Assembly: GCA_944472135.2 (NCBI GenBank) | Contig: OX235264.1 | Coordinates: 94,312,319 to 94,376,318 of the forward strand | Direction: 5' to 3' | From: Trichobilharzia regenti | Taxonomy: Eukaryota > Platyhelminthes > Trematoda > Strigeidida > Schistosomatidae | DNA length: 64,000 bases | Shown here: positions 24,298-36,678 of the stretch, piece after piece | How positions within the stretch are numbered: position 1 is the stretch's first letter | How the letters are laid out: every line of letters starts with the position of its first letter | Translations under genes and position numbers: made by a program | Notes under the pieces: generated by a model | Seen by the model: the letters and a program-made list of their open reading frames with translations, nothing else | Databases searched by the model: none | What the model was told of the DNA's origin: nothing

Positions 24298-24481
24298 CGT
24301 CGGTGGCACAGTGGTTAGGACTCTCGCCGACCATGCACATGGTCCGGGTTCGAGCCCACGCCGGCGCACACCTGATATCTATGGTCGGCCTGCGAAATCT
24401 GGGCCACCGGTATCCGTGCTGAAAATTCCATACTTGTATCAAAAATACAGTGTGGAATCAAGCTGTAAATCTAAAAAAAAA
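24298..24481 (+). mobile_element. Second tRNA-derived SINE family, unit 1
   Basis: A box TGGCACAGTGG (24304-24314), B box GGTTCGAGCCC (24347-24357), an unrelated body and a nine-base A tail. A short TATG duplication flanks it. The empty site is seen in related sequence near 31770-31790, 47840-47860 (reverse) and 56335 (forward), where 'tatgtgattat' is uninterrupted. The ORF through it is meaningless. Confidence 0.7.
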
Positions 24482-24963
24482 TATGAGTGCGATTCAGTGT
24501 GATAATGTTATAGAATGGGGATTTCACGTATATACATGAACAAATAGCCTGAGAATAATTCTCAATATTCATTCTCAAAAGGGTGTCATGAATTCAGATC
24601 TGATTGGAGGTTTAATTCCTGAATTCACAGTATGAACACATCAGCGACGATGATAAATATCGGTGATTGCATTCAAGTACACACCTCCGGTGAAATATAA
24701 TCTAAACAATATGACAATGAAGGGTTCAGTATCAAGAAGTGTGAAAACCTGCAAAAAACATTTCACTGAGATTTGTGATCCATTCCATTTTATTCAAAAA
24801 AACACTCCAAGTTTCAGATCCACACATCGAAGCAAGCATCTTTGTTTCAAACACACAGGTGGTCAGCCACCGAATACGCGGTAATGACTATCATTCCTAC
24901 AAGCATTAATTCATAGTAATAATTCCGTTAACTAATATATGAAATGAACTAGGTAGTGGAATA

Positions 24964-25188
24964 ATGTCATTAAGCATAGTTTACGTGATGTTATCCAAGG
25001 GACCAGTGTTAATTGATTTGACGAAAACGCACGTATCACGGTCGCCCAAAAACATGTCTATTCCTAAAAGCATCGACATCCAATACGAACCAATAATAAA
25101 CTCAACAGACATCGGTCTAATCAAGGAAACATCATTGTTCATAACATATTCAACTCGATGTGAGCGTGTGTCACCACGATCTAACTGA
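24964..25188 (+). CDS. ORF upstream of a prohormone-like gene (MSLSIVYV type, 74 aa)
   Basis: The frame starts MSLSIVYVMLSKG and stops just before the promoter region of the gene at 25515, on the same strand. Three copies stay open (here, 31071-31295 minus, 39857-40081 plus), each directly upstream of a prohormone-like gene, with several replacements. In the subfamily at about 9225-9450 and 58630-58840 the same DNA is interrupted early by TGA. No signal peptide or domain is convincing, and it may be upstream non-coding sequence. Confidence 0.22.
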   Translation: MSLSIVYVMLSKGPVLIDLTKTHVSRSPKNMSIPKSIDIQYEPIINSTDIGLIKETSLFITYSTRCERVSPRSN

Positions 25189-25447
25189 CAGATGTTTCAG
25201 ATGCTGTCGTTGTGAGTGACGACGAAAATTGTTGACCAACTGTAGTAAGTCTTTCGATCTCACTTACAATTGGTGAGAATGCAGGTGACTTGATTGGTGT
25301 GACTGAAACTGCACAGCTGTGGTGATTGGCTTCACTAGTCTCCACTCCTCTCAATACACACACACATGCATGTCACATGTGTCTCCCTGTCTCATATGAT
25401 ATGTCATCATGACTGAGTGTGTTGTGTGTGTGCTCAGCAAACTACTG

Positions 25448-25455
25448 TATAAATA
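25448..25455 (+). promoter_or_regulatory. TATA box of the prohormone-like gene at 25515
   Basis: TATAAATA, 67 bases before the ATG. Confidence 0.5.
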
Positions 25456-25514
25456 CGGTGGAGTGACGATGATCGTGTATAGAAGTGTGAACATCAGTCT
25501 CGAGTCCATTGGGA

Positions 25515-25760
25515 ATGCAGTCGAAGTGTCTACGAAATAGATTTGTCATCGGTGTCGTCATCTTCGTCATCCAATTGATCACAGTGTTTGCTGCTGTCGC
25601 ACACGATACTCTCGCGATTGATAAACGTGAGTGATTCAAGCTCAGCTAGCTGACTGAGTGTTTGTGATATGAATTGACTGTGTGTGAAATGCTCTCAATG
25701 TCTTTTGTGTCTTCCATTTTCCCACTAGGTGAGAAGGAGCCGTTTCGATATGGGAGGTAG
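25515..25760 (+). CDS. Prohormone-like gene, copy 3
   Basis: Exon 1 is 25515-25626 and exon 2 is 25729-25760; the intron is 102 bases. The protein is identical by eye to the reference copy. TATAAATA is at 25448-25455 and AATAAA at 25858-25863. The alternative third exon (25807-25849) has the acceptor ...ATGCAG and reads Asp where the reference has Val. It is in the left arm of the unit 1 palindrome, paired with the copy at 30500-30745. Confidence 0.65.
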
Positions 25761-26357
25761 TCAGTGCGCCTGAGGTTTTCCACACCCGTGTTTGTATTGC
25801 ATGCAGTCCGAAGGATTTGAACATTGATTGTGATTACTTTATATTCTGAAATATAATAATAAACATATTCGTCTATTCACCTTGTTTTGCAAATCGATTT
25901 CTTTTCGCATGTATTTGGTTGACAAGTAGTGGATGTGAATATTCAGTGGTATGATACAGTAGTGGTTATATATCCTCGACCGTCGATGTAGTGTCTCAGT
26001 GACAAGTGTGATTTTTCACGCCTTAGATATGTTGTGCTATTTGGCAGTGTGAAATCGAAGCGAGATTTGAAATCTGTGCCTGTTGTGTGTGTGTGTGACA
26101 CTTGACTTTGGGAGTGGCGAGATCGACATGCCTGAACTCATTTAAATGTTCTCTCGATAATGACACTTAACTCAGGTAATCATCGATATCATGCGGAGGG
26201 TGTGGATGACAGTGTTAGGCGTAAAAATGAAATTTAGCATATGCTTATAAGCATACATGGAATTGTCCAATGCAATTTGAATGTGAGATAATTAGGAGGT
26301 AGACGGTTGAAGCTGAATTCCATAGGAATAAGCTTTAACTCGAAAAAGAGGTTTTAG

Positions 26358-26480
26358 ATGCGTTGGATGGGAGGTAATTTTCTGTTACTTTTATCGTCAT
26401 TTTGTGCTGTTGGTTGTCTTGCTGCCATCAACTACGCTTCTAGAATTCTGAATTTGAATAGGCACATAACTCACTTTTGA
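26358..26480 (+). CDS. Third small secreted ORF (40 aa, MRWMGG type)
   Basis: This 40-residue ORF starts MRWMGGN and has the hydrophobic run FLLLLSSFCAVGCLA, with a likely cleavage site after CLA, then a basic tail ending RHITHF. It lies at the outer edge of block A, between the prohormone-like gene at 25515 and the block. No TATA box is visible at the usual spacing. An AG directly precedes the ATG, so it could be an internal exon rather than a first exon. A diverged copy is at 44678-44800. Function unknown. Confidence 0.4.
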   Translation: MRWMGGNFLLLLSSFCAVGCLAAINYASRILNLNRHITHF

Positions 26481-27500
26481 AATGAAACTGCATGATGCAC
26501 ATAATGTTCGAATCATGAATGACATCGTCATATGATTACTGAGGCTACTTCGGATTTACCAGTGTGATTATGAAATTAGTAGTGGACATCAGTCATTGTA
26601 AGCAGTAATCAGAATCCCATTTCACTCGGAATGCAGTGATGACCACTTTCCATTAACTCCTTGAATGTTTATGAACACTTTAAGCAGATTTCACTAGTAG
26701 TTCTCAGAGATTTTAAGACACTTCTACTGTCACTGCAAAGAGAAGTTCGACATCAGTTAAGTCGAGTTAGTCTGAATAAGGAAAAGTCCTTGACTGTCGA
26801 CACCAAAGTAGCATGAACTCAATGATACTTATTGACGGTAATCGTCAGTCGTGAGCAATTACCATCAATTCTGTCTTGGTGTCATGTGCCGTGAGACGAT
26901 GAAGTCCATGACACTACCACATGAACTCGGATAAATTCTCTGTGCTTTGAAAGTGAACACGGAAATATTATGGAGGTTTCTCAATTTCTCTGATAGTTTG
27001 ACATGCATATTTCATCATATTATTATGAGAAGAATCATTACAAGATTCTTCAGTGGTTCAGGTGACACTAGAGACAGTCAGCGAGTTCATTCGCCTAAAG
27101 TATGCAGAGGGAAATACAGACTGATTGGAATTACGTTGGTGGTCAGACCTTCGAATGAATGACTTGATACATCAGGTCTTTGAGTGGAGCCCAAATGAGT
27201 GGCAACTGGTAAAGTATTCATCTCATGGAAACATGTTTCGGATGATGTGAAGGGGAATTTGAAGTTTGTGGTTATTCGAGAAACGAATTGCGTAAGGAGA
27301 AGACAATCATCCATTATGCTTTCCTGTCTCTAGCAAAATCATTTAGATCATGATATGTGTGTGTTCTGGTCGATAATTGAGTTGATGATCAAGAAACGGT
27401 GCAATTCTATTTCATCCATGTAAATCGCACTGAAATAGGAGTCGACATTATCAAACTTCTGAGAAAACCGATGCCAGGTGCAGCGAGAGTGAACATATCA

Positions 27501-27683
27501 CTATGAAGATAAAAAATGACTACCAAAGGCGGTATAGATCGTCATAGCAGAGATCAAACTGTGGAAATCTGCAGTATCATCCCATGGTTCAGAATGCAAT
27601 ATTTTTCTAGTCATGGGGAATAATATTAGGACAAGTGTAGCGAAAATTTTCCTTTCGATGAAGCCATCAACTAGTCTATACAT
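27501..27683 (-). pseudogene. MYRLVDGF-type ORF, block A copy 2
   Basis: Same frame as 971-1153. Confidence 0.25.
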
Positions 27684-27724
27684 TCGCGTATTTATGATAA
27701 ATGCGTGGAAAAGTCCAAGAATGA

Positions 27725-28435
27725 TTTCTTAGCCTACGACTGACGTTTCCGGAAGAAACTGTTCAGACGGAATGTGAAGCACACGCTGTCACGTTGGAAA
27801 ACGTCAGAATGCATATTCCGGTATTCTCACATTTCCGGGGCTGAGTACATAGGCTGCATCATACGCCAACTTGAAAAACGCGCTCGTTAACACCATTCAG
27901 CCTAGCCAATGAAAAAAGAACAAAAACAAGTATATAGTTCAGTGACAGAACATTTGGTCAATTCAGGACTTTCAGTGCCATTCGAAAAATCTTTCAAAAT
28001 AATATACAAGTTTCGATCAAACCTTCTATGGTGAGAGCTGGCTGCTAGCAAAATTGGTGGACAGTCGATGTTTACGTCCCCAATATTGGTCGCGAGAAAA
28101 ATATGAACAAAGACTGATTCAGCAACTAGCCACGCCAGACTTTGCGTACGCGAATACAGTTAACATATAAGTGATCTGGCATTCAAGAAACAGCCACCAA
28201 TAGATGAAATGTTAACTTTCAGTGCGAAACAACCAATGGAAGTCTGTATATTTCAGCTAACAATAATCCCCTATGATGTATATAAAAATCTATAAATAAG
28301 TGTTGATTTCCTCAATACACGATATGATGCCTGGCTCTTGTCTTCTGTTGTAGCACAATCAAAGGGATTGCAATTAGGACTCCTACTTTAACACTCACGA
28401 ATGGGATGGCAATCAAGAAATGTTCACAACTCTAT
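27725..28435 (+). mobile_element. Decayed Penelope-like nuclease fragment in block A, copy 2
   Basis: Nearly identical to 1200-1880. Confidence 0.6.
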
Positions 28436-28437
28436 TT

Positions 28438-28640
28438 ATGTCAGTGAACTGGGAAGTATCCTTGTGTTCATGCACAGTCCATCTATCATGCATGTGGTCA
28501 AGCCTGTCTCTAATTAAACATTCATGGAAATAACCTAGTTCTTCATGACTACTAACTTACTTATCGGTTGACAGGTTTCTGTGTTGGCTGTGCACACATA
28601 TGTGAGCAGTGGTGACAATCCTCAGTGTAATTGTTGCCTT
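28438..28640 (-). pseudogene. HEELGYF-family remnant in block A, copy 2
   Basis: Counterpart of 1882-2091, with a small deletion near 28550 that breaks the N-terminal part of the frame. Confidence 0.3.
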
Positions 28641-30499
28641 ATACTAAATTCCGCTAAACACCCAACGCAACACTGCAGTGTACAACCATATTCATCATTC
28701 TAATTTGGAAGCTCATATGAAATATCGAGGTTTTAAGGATATCTGCAATTCACTTGAATTTCTGCGTTGATTTTCACCATATTTCTGGAAAAAATTCTAA
28801 TGGTATTTACTTTCTGAAAGAAAGAACAGACTTGTGTCACGGTTGTCGGCCATTCATCATCATCATTCAAATGGAATACCTGACAGAGAATCTGTAAACT
28901 TGATTCAAATGTGCTTGTGTCGAACACACAAGCGGCCAGGCCTCGAAATACGTGGAAATGAACATCATTCTTATCGATTCGAATTCATAATTAATTCCAT
29001 TCTGATTCACTGACGTATGTAATGACTTGCTTTGCATAATTTCATGTGCTTGTGCATTGATATGTAGTTCGTTCGGCCTACGCGATCATCAAAACTAGCC
29101 ATGAAGTAGTGTGCTTTAGTCATGTGTGTATTCATTCACTGCGGGAACTGGATGAGTAGCACATTACACCTTGTCGTGTTCTGTGACAGCAGACAGTTGC
29201 TACCAGTGCATCCAATATTTATTCATACATAAATTCTGTCATTCAGAGTACATCTTGAGAACGTTCCTTATCCCTCTTTTTGAGCTCAACTGAGAGTATA
29301 TCCTGTGAAAATATTTACCTTGAAACCTAGAGCAGAGCCATTGATCAATTATGGTAATGCCTGTGGAACAGCTCCAATCACTAACTAATAGTTCGTTGAA
29401 ATCCGCTTGCAAATAAATTATCCTGCTCCGTTTATTTCGTACTCAGGATTGCGGAGAATGCACTGCCACTCAGCCAAATGTGTATTCGATGTAAACATAG
29501 TAAACATTATCTCATTGTTTCTAACATATATATGAAAACTGTGTCGTGTTGCTGACAAGTTCAGACTTCGTTGCTATTCCAATCACATCAGATGTTCAAA
29601 CAACTTCAGATAGATTCTGACCAACACACTGACTGTACTTAATTATCATGTATCAAGTGTTTATCAAGCATCACAGCCTATTTCAGATTAACTAAGTTAC
29701 CGCCAACCCATCTCAACAGATTTGGACAAAGCTGGATGCCACATTCATTGTAATGTCATTCCGACCACGCTGAAATGCGGTCAATGTCAAATGTTAGAGG
29801 AGTGAGAAACATCTGCTTCAGTGAAACATCATCCATAGAATGGTGCTCTGAAATTCATTTATGCACATCACTGTGTCTCATGGATCGCACAACGGTATGG
29901 GGCCAACAACAACAAGTGAACATGACACAGGCGACGCGACTTTACAACAAGTCCTAATTCCAAGCAGTCGAGAGAACTCAATATACGCTGACTGAGATGA
30001 TGCGACACATGAGATCTCATTGAGGAATCGAGTCGATTTCACTCGTAGAACACGGTCATTTTCAGTCGACATAGTCGCACTGTTACGCAGAAATTAACCG
30101 AATCAAATAATTTTTGCAAATGTGCAATTTCCGTCAAGCTAAATAATCTTCTGATATGCATCCAGACGAGCACACAAAAGCCACAGACTTCAAATCTCGC
30201 TTCGATTTCACACTGCCAAATAGCACAACATATCTAAGGCGTGAAAAATCACACTTGTCACTGAGACACTACATCGACGGTCGAGGATATATAACCACTA
30301 CTGTATCATACCACTGAATATTCACATCCACTACTTGTCAACCAAATACATGCGAAAAGAAATCGATTTGCAAAACAAGGTGAATAGACGAATATGTTTA
30401 TTATTATATTTCAGAATATAAAGTAATCACAATCAATGTTCAAATCCTTCGGACTGCATGCAATACAAACACGGGTGTGGAAAACCTCAGGCGCACTGA

Positions 30500-30745
30500 C
30501 TACCTCCCATATCGAAACGGCTCCTTCTCACCTAGTGGGAAAATGGAAGACACAAAAGACATTGAGAGCATTTCACACACAGTCATTTCATATCACAAAC
30601 ACTCAGTCAGCTAGCTGAGCTTGAATCACTCACGTTTATCAATCGCGAGAGTATCGTGTGCGACAGCAGCAAACACTGTGATCAATTGGATGACGAAAAT
30701 GACGACACCGATGACAAATCTATTTCGTAGACACTTCGACTGCAT
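30500..30745 (-). CDS. Prohormone-like gene, copy 4
   Basis: Exon 1 is 30634-30745 and exon 2 is 30500-30531, minus strand, with a 102-base intron. TATAAATA (reverse) is at 30805-30812 and the poly(A) signal (reverse) at 30397-30402. All coding landmarks of the reference copy are retained. It is the right-arm partner of copy 3, so the two genes point towards each other across block A. Confidence 0.65.
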
Positions 30746-30804
30746 TCCCAATGGACTCGAGACTGATGTTCACACTTCTATACACGATCATCGTCACTCC
30801 ACCG

Positions 30805-30812
30805 TATTTATA
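30805..30812 (-). promoter_or_regulatory. TATA box of the prohormone-like gene at 30500-30745
   Basis: TATTTATA on the plus strand, the reverse of TATAAATA, at the standard spacing to the ATG at 30745. Confidence 0.5.
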
Positions 30813-31070
30813 CAGTATTTTGCTGAGCACACACACACACACTCAGTCATGATGACATATCATATGAGACAGGGAGACACATGTGACATGCATGTGTGTG
30901 TGTATTGAGAGGAGTGGAGACTAGTGAAGCCAATCACCACAGCTGTGCAGTTTCCGTCACACCAATCAAGTCACCTGCCTTCCCACCAATTGTAAGTGAA
31001 ATCGCCAGACTTATTTGAACTGGTCAACAATTTTCGTCGTCACACACAACGACAGCATCTGAAACATCTG

Positions 31071-31295
31071 TCAGTTAGATAGTGGTGACACACGCTCACA
31101 TCGAGTTGAATATGTTATGAACAATGATGTTTCCTTGATTATACGGATGTCTCTTGATTTTATTAATGGTTCGTATTGGGTGTCGATGCTTTTAGGAATA
31201 GACATGTTTTTGGGCGACCGTGATACGTGCGTTTTCGTCAAATCAATTAACACTGGTCCCTTGGATAACATCACGTAAACTATGCTTAATGACAT
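31071..31295 (-). CDS. MSLSIVYV-type ORF, copy 2
   Basis: Open minus-strand counterpart of 24964-25188, upstream of the gene at 30500-30745. It differs at about six residues in its second half. Confidence 0.2.
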   Translation of the reverse strand: MSLSIVYVMLSKGPVLIDLTKTHVSRSPKNMSIPKSIDTQYEPLIKSRDIRIIKETSLFITYSTRCERVSPLSN

Positions 31296-32532
31296 TATTC
31301 CACTACCTAGTTCATTTCATATATTAGTTAACGGAATTATTACTATGAAGTAATACTTGTAGGATTGATGGTCATTTACACTGATTCTGATGCTCTACCA
31401 CCTGTGTGATTGGAACATCGATACTTGGACCGAAGTGTGTGTCCCATACTTAGAGTGTTTTTGAATAATGTAGATTGGACCACAACGGTCAGTGAACTGT
31501 GTTCTTTGAAATTTTTGCTTCTAGCTAGTGAATTCATGATTGTCAGTTTGTTCAGATTGTTATTCGCTGTTAATGTATACTTGAATGCAATCTCCGATAT
31601 TCATCATCGTCGCTGATATGATGATGCTGTGAGTTCAGGAATTTAGCCTCCGATCAGATCGCCAATTATTACGCCCTTTCAAGAATGAATATTGGGAATT
31701 ATTCTCAGGCTATTTGTTCATATGAATACTTGAAATCCGTATTCTAAAGCAATAGTACACTGAATCGCCATTATAATCACATAAATAACATTAATTTCAT
31801 AAACACTTGTATATATTTACATATGAAAAAGACTGTAAACTGTGAGGTTGTTTTCTAAGGGTTATGCATGCGTATCGCCTCTGATGAATATTACTGCATA
31901 ACACTGTAGGAGTTCATTAGTGTCTTCAGTGGAATAAATTTGAGTCAATTTATTCACACTGAGATTGAGTTCTCGTAACGCTGCCTAACACTGTAGGAAT
32001 TTATGGAAATATATTTTACTCTCAATAGAATTAATTAGCGCAAATTTCTGTGCACGTAGATTGAGTCCTCACAACGCTTTCTCGTGTCTGAATCACGCAA
32101 ATTTGCATCAGCTTCACAAAATGTTTGTAGGGTTAGGTATTTGAATAAAGGAGAATAGAAATATCCATCATTCAAAATTGTTTTTCGCGGTGTGTCCCAC
32201 TGTCTTCTTAGGCTTCCATGATTTTGGAAGATAGGTGATGCAAAATCTGTCCGCGTCAACGTAGTGAAGAAGGACTATGTTGAGACATTGATCAATGAAT
32301 AGAGATTGTGCACTGTGGTGGAATATCATTCGACTGTGAATCGTTTGATAAAGTCTGACAGTGTTATGTGCAACGATTATTAGTAATAAAATGTGCTTGA
32401 CTCGCCATCAGTAAATATGACTGCATGACACTGTGATAGTCCATCGAAGTATGTTCTATTCACAATGGAATTGTTTCGAGGTAATTTCAATTTGTCGACA
32501 CTGCTCATTGTCGTGTTCTCAGGCAATACAGA

Positions 32533-32800
32533 GTGATGTCAACCGATAAGTCAGTTAGTGATCATGAAGAACTAGGTTAATTCCGTGAATGTTTAAATAG
32601 AGACAAGCTTGAAGGCATGCATGATAGATGGACTGTGCATAAACACAAGGATACATCTCACTTCGCTGATATATGGAGAGTTGTGTACACTTATGTTAAA
32701 TACTTGCTCTCTTTACCCCAGCTGGTGGATTCCATTGGAAGTTTACTTTATTGATCACCGCGGCATTCCTTAACAAGTAATCAAGTGAGGGAATTGTTGG
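32533..32800 (+). pseudogene. HEELGYF-family remnant in unit 1, right arm
   Basis: The frame begins MSTDKSVSDHEELG and is cut by a TAA where other copies have Tyr (GGTTAATTC). Downstream motifs are still recognisable. Confidence 0.32.
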
Positions 32801-34854
32801 ATGATTTCGTGAAAGTCAAACAATATATAATTATCATTTCACGGATAACAAGCACTTCACTTGTTATCCTAACATATTGTAAAATTGTTTATTTTGTTTA
32901 TGCATGTGTGATTGAATTTTGACACGACCACGAGGAACTAATGAATCATATTCTGAACATATTTATATTCACGTGCTTATTCTACGTTTTCCCAACGTGT
33001 AACGGATGCCTGAGGAAATGTGGTCCCTCCACACCTGAAAAATGGCTGACGAAATCAACCAAACACCGCAGTCACGATTAAAAGTAAGGTATAACAATAA
33101 TATATCTGCTCTTCTTATCTCTCCACAACCGAATTAGCAGATAAGACGAAAACTAAATATTTCAAACTTGCCACACATTCCAGTTGCCACGTATCCCCCA
33201 AATTTAATTAATAATAGATTACCACTTTCATCTTTTCTTTGTTAACATTAACCACAATCTTCTTCATTCTTCTCTGTCTGCACAATATAGGAATATTAGT
33301 CGAGTGGTTGATGGCATATTGTCGTAGAGTTGAAGTACCAGTAGAACGCATCCAAATCAAATATTATTCCTAATTTATACGTCATCGAGTCCAGCAGCCC
33401 CAAGAATCACTGTGTTGCAGAATAGAATAATTTATATGAGACTAAGAGGGACATTTGACATTTATAGTTCTCAGTTACTTGGCCTTGTTTGGTCACATGT
33501 ATGATAGTCGCACTGGCTCGAGGATTTACCTCAACTGTCCATCAGCATCGATCATAACATGATATCCTCTTTTCTATTTTCGTCTATGCGAATAATACAA
33601 ATTCGTATTCTTTCTCAAGAGAACACCTACTCTCCCTTATAAACTCATATACCACGAAAATACCATAATTACATGTAAATATGGATAATAAAGTGTAAAG
33701 AGACAGGTTGTTGTTCAGGAGGTTACCAGTGCGTAATAATTAACTTAGTCGACGGACTGGAGGTGTGCTGAATTATGGCCACACAATCCACAACATCTCA
33801 GAAAATAGGATGAAACTATATGTGTGACTCGACGCTGTCAGAAATATAGCTTGCAAAATCGGCGACTTTGTTTGAGAATTTTTCATAATTCTGAATATAT
33901 TTCGCTAATTTAGATACTGAGATCTATCATTACCTAATATCTCTCCTAGTAGTATTCAGATTATACATTACTGAGCCAACGCGAGTTTTAAGTCTGTTGG
34001 CTGGGACGATGTTATAGCTAAGAATAATTTTTGGCATGCATTAATTTCCTACATTATTCAACACAACGAAATTAGGCAACTGTGTTTCCGTGATTTCTTC
34101 TACCGAAAGCTTCATGATCTGGTCAGAATGATCTCGTGCTCACTGACTTCATAAAACCAGGTGTGTATTCGATGCCAGAAACACGATCACTTCGCTACAA
34201 CATCCAGTCAAATGATTGTGATCGGCTTCTCTGAACAACCATCAAGGTTCTAAAATATAAAAACGAAATAAAAGGAATGAGCGGTACGATAATGATACAA
34301 CATATTTCTCAATAATATCACAAATTATCACATATCATTCGTTTTATGTTTGTGAGACAGTAGAGTTTGTGTGATTTTCAGTAATGTCATCAGGTCAGCG
34401 TGTCTCGACACACCTGATAATCTGGTGATAATTATTATCTGGGAATTCCATCAGTGAATGGAGTAAAATCCTTTCATGATGTCTATCACATATGACTGTG
34501 TGAATATATTGATTATAAAACTCGAAGAATACGTAGAAACAAGAATGGGTCTCACGACCACACTAATTAGTTTTCGCTTTCTCAACAGATTTGGCTTCAG
34601 AGAGATAACGAGAACGCGTATTCTCGTAATATTTCACTCCGAATCGTAAGTATCATATTTCACTGATTCCGTCAGCCAATATTTTTAAATGTCCTGTGAT
34701 TACGTTTGTACAGACATCAGTTAGACGTTATGATAACGACGAATGCGCGCGTCAATATATGTACAGTGATCTTTTGATTTATCAGTGATGCTGTGCTTCA
34801 GCACAAATCAGTCATACATGGATAAACGAAAACCAACAATACTGAAATGTGTAG

Positions 34855-35259
34855 TCAAATACAAGTAAGGTAATTTGATTTCGTGTAATGAAAATTAGAA
34901 AGTATTCCATCACCACACGACGTTTCGCTGGCAGTTATCTTTGTCAAATCAGGGAGAATAGCATTCGCACGATTGTGATTCATGCGGCGATTCCGTCCTA
35001 TATCGATATCATTGAAGTCTGACTTGAATTCACCATCGATTGTTGTGAAGCATATCTGCCTACACACACCGATCAGCAGTGATGAGACAACACCTTTCGT
35101 CATAGTCACCAGCAAGATGTCGGAGAAACTAAAGAAACTTATCGAAGAGTCATGCATGGAAAACGACTGAATCAATATGAAGGCAGTATAGAAAGAAATG
35201 TGTTCTGCAATCCATGGAAATAAGAAGAAGCAGGACAAGAGCTGAACCGTCACATACAG
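34855..35259 (-). pseudogene. LYVTVQLLSCFF-type exon, copy 2
   Basis: Inverted copy of 6157-6561 in core D of unit 1, open throughout, with scattered replacements. Confidence 0.28.
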
Positions 35260-36223
35260 CTGGAAGTTGACTGATATGAGAGAGGCCTAAAGAAAATAAA
35301 AGCATGGAAGGCAAGACGATCGCATAGAATTCATCATGAAGCATTGAGAACAGATTAATTAACAAAAGAAACCTGGAGAATCAAATGAATCACAGGAATG
35401 AGATGACTGTCAAATAACTGTAACAAAAGCTCAGACAGAAGAAGGATAGTCACCACGCTCGAGTACGACGTCTAAGTTAATTATTAGGCATGGGTAACCT
35501 CCTGAACAACAACCTGTCTCTTTACACTTTATTATCCATATTTACATGTAATTATGGTATTTTCGTGGTATATGAGTTTATAAGGGAGAGTAGGTGTTCT
35601 CTTGAGAAAGAATACGAATTTGTATTATTCGCATAGACGAAAATAGAAAAGAGGATATCATGTTATGATCGATGCTGATGGACAGTTGAGGTAAATCCTC
35701 GAGCCAGTGCGACTATCATACATGTGACCAAACAAGGCCAAGTAACTGAGAACTATAAATGTCAAATGTCCCTCTTAGTCTCATATAAATTATTCTATTC
35801 TGCAACACAGTGATTCTTGGGGCTGCTGGACTCGATGACGTATAAATTAGGAATAATATTTGATTTGGATGCGTTCTACTGGTACTTCAACTCTACGACA
35901 ATATGCAATCAACCACTCGACTAATATTCCTATATTGTGCAGACAGAGAAGAATGAAGAAGATTGTGGTTAATGTTAACAAAGAAAAGATGAAAGTGGTA
36001 ATCTATTATTAATTAAATTTGTAGGATTTCAAATATATGCACGAACACATAGCCTGAGAATGATTCCTTATATTCATTCCCAAATGATCGTCACGAATGG
36101 CGATCTGATTGGAGGCTTAATTCTTGAATTCACAGTATCATAACATCAGCAATGATGATAAATATCGGAGATTGGATTCAAGTATACACTTAAGGCGAAT
36201 AACAATCTGAACGAAGTGACAAT

Positions 36224-36430
36224 CATGGATAAATTAAGTGAGTATGGAAAGGTATTCGACTGTGTCTATCCTGAAGTTATTTGACGAGTTCTTCAATGGC
36301 TCAAACTACCGTGTAGCAGAGCATTGAAAAATCTCATTCAACAATGAAACGATGATGCAAAGTGGTTCTATAATGTCGTCATGTTGAAGAACCAGAGGGG
36401 AGAATCAAAGTCAGAATTTAAAATGGAGTC
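36224..36430 (+). mobile_element. Possible non-LTR reverse transcriptase fragment
   Basis: The frame reads YGKVFDCVYPEV, stop, RVLQWLKLP and NLIQQ, resembling RT motif A (D-x-x-KAFD) and following residues of non-LTR elements. Copies at 52301-52510 (with DYGK) and 56681-56880. In the last copy about 95 bases are inserted before it (56585-56680) that read DFADERTVLAASH, like the FADD box. Short and stop-containing, so the assignment is tentative. Confidence 0.28.
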
Positions 36431-36678
36431 CAAGCTATTACATCGTGCTCATCAGTGAACATAGTATTGAAGCCACTCATCACTCATATGCATTGAGGAG
36501 GTCTTAGGCACATCAACCATCATTTGAATCTATCACCCAAACGTGGTCCTTCTACTAATGGTTCGATTTCTTTATTGATAATCACGTATGTTTGTTGTTC
36601 GACTGAACAAATCATACCTGTATTATTCTCTTTGTTGTCTTACAAACAATCAAAGTTTTCCGTTCACTGTGGATTGGC

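Larger units (their letters stand above)
26531..30190 (+). repeat. Core block A, copy 2 (forward, unit 1)
   Basis: Its first bases repeat the first bases of the window. Preceded by about 450 bases (26080-26530) holding the MRWMGG ORF. Confidence 0.85.
21530..36440 (+). repeat. Tandem unit 1 (about 14.9 kb)
   Basis: Order: GEFKS exon, MHSAVHMDD ORF, diverged left arm with HEELGYF ORF, SINE, prohormone arm, block A forward, prohormone arm, diverged right arm, C arm (32890-33745), core D inverted, C arm (35470-36020), non-LTR-like fragment. Most intervals between listed features are arm sequence without a supported gene. Confidence 0.8.

Noticed and set aside
24293..24502. GC-rich ORF MCVGGTVVRTLAD
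   Set aside because: It is a read-through of the tRNA-derived SINE.
25442..25639. Minus-strand frame MNHSRLSIAR and its six counterparts
   Set aside because: It is the reverse of the signal-peptide exon of the prohormone-like gene; the promoter, splice sites and poly(A) signal all fit the other strand.
25642..25824. Minus-strand frame MFKSFGL and counterparts
   Set aside because: Shadow of exon 2 and the 3' region of the prohormone-like gene.
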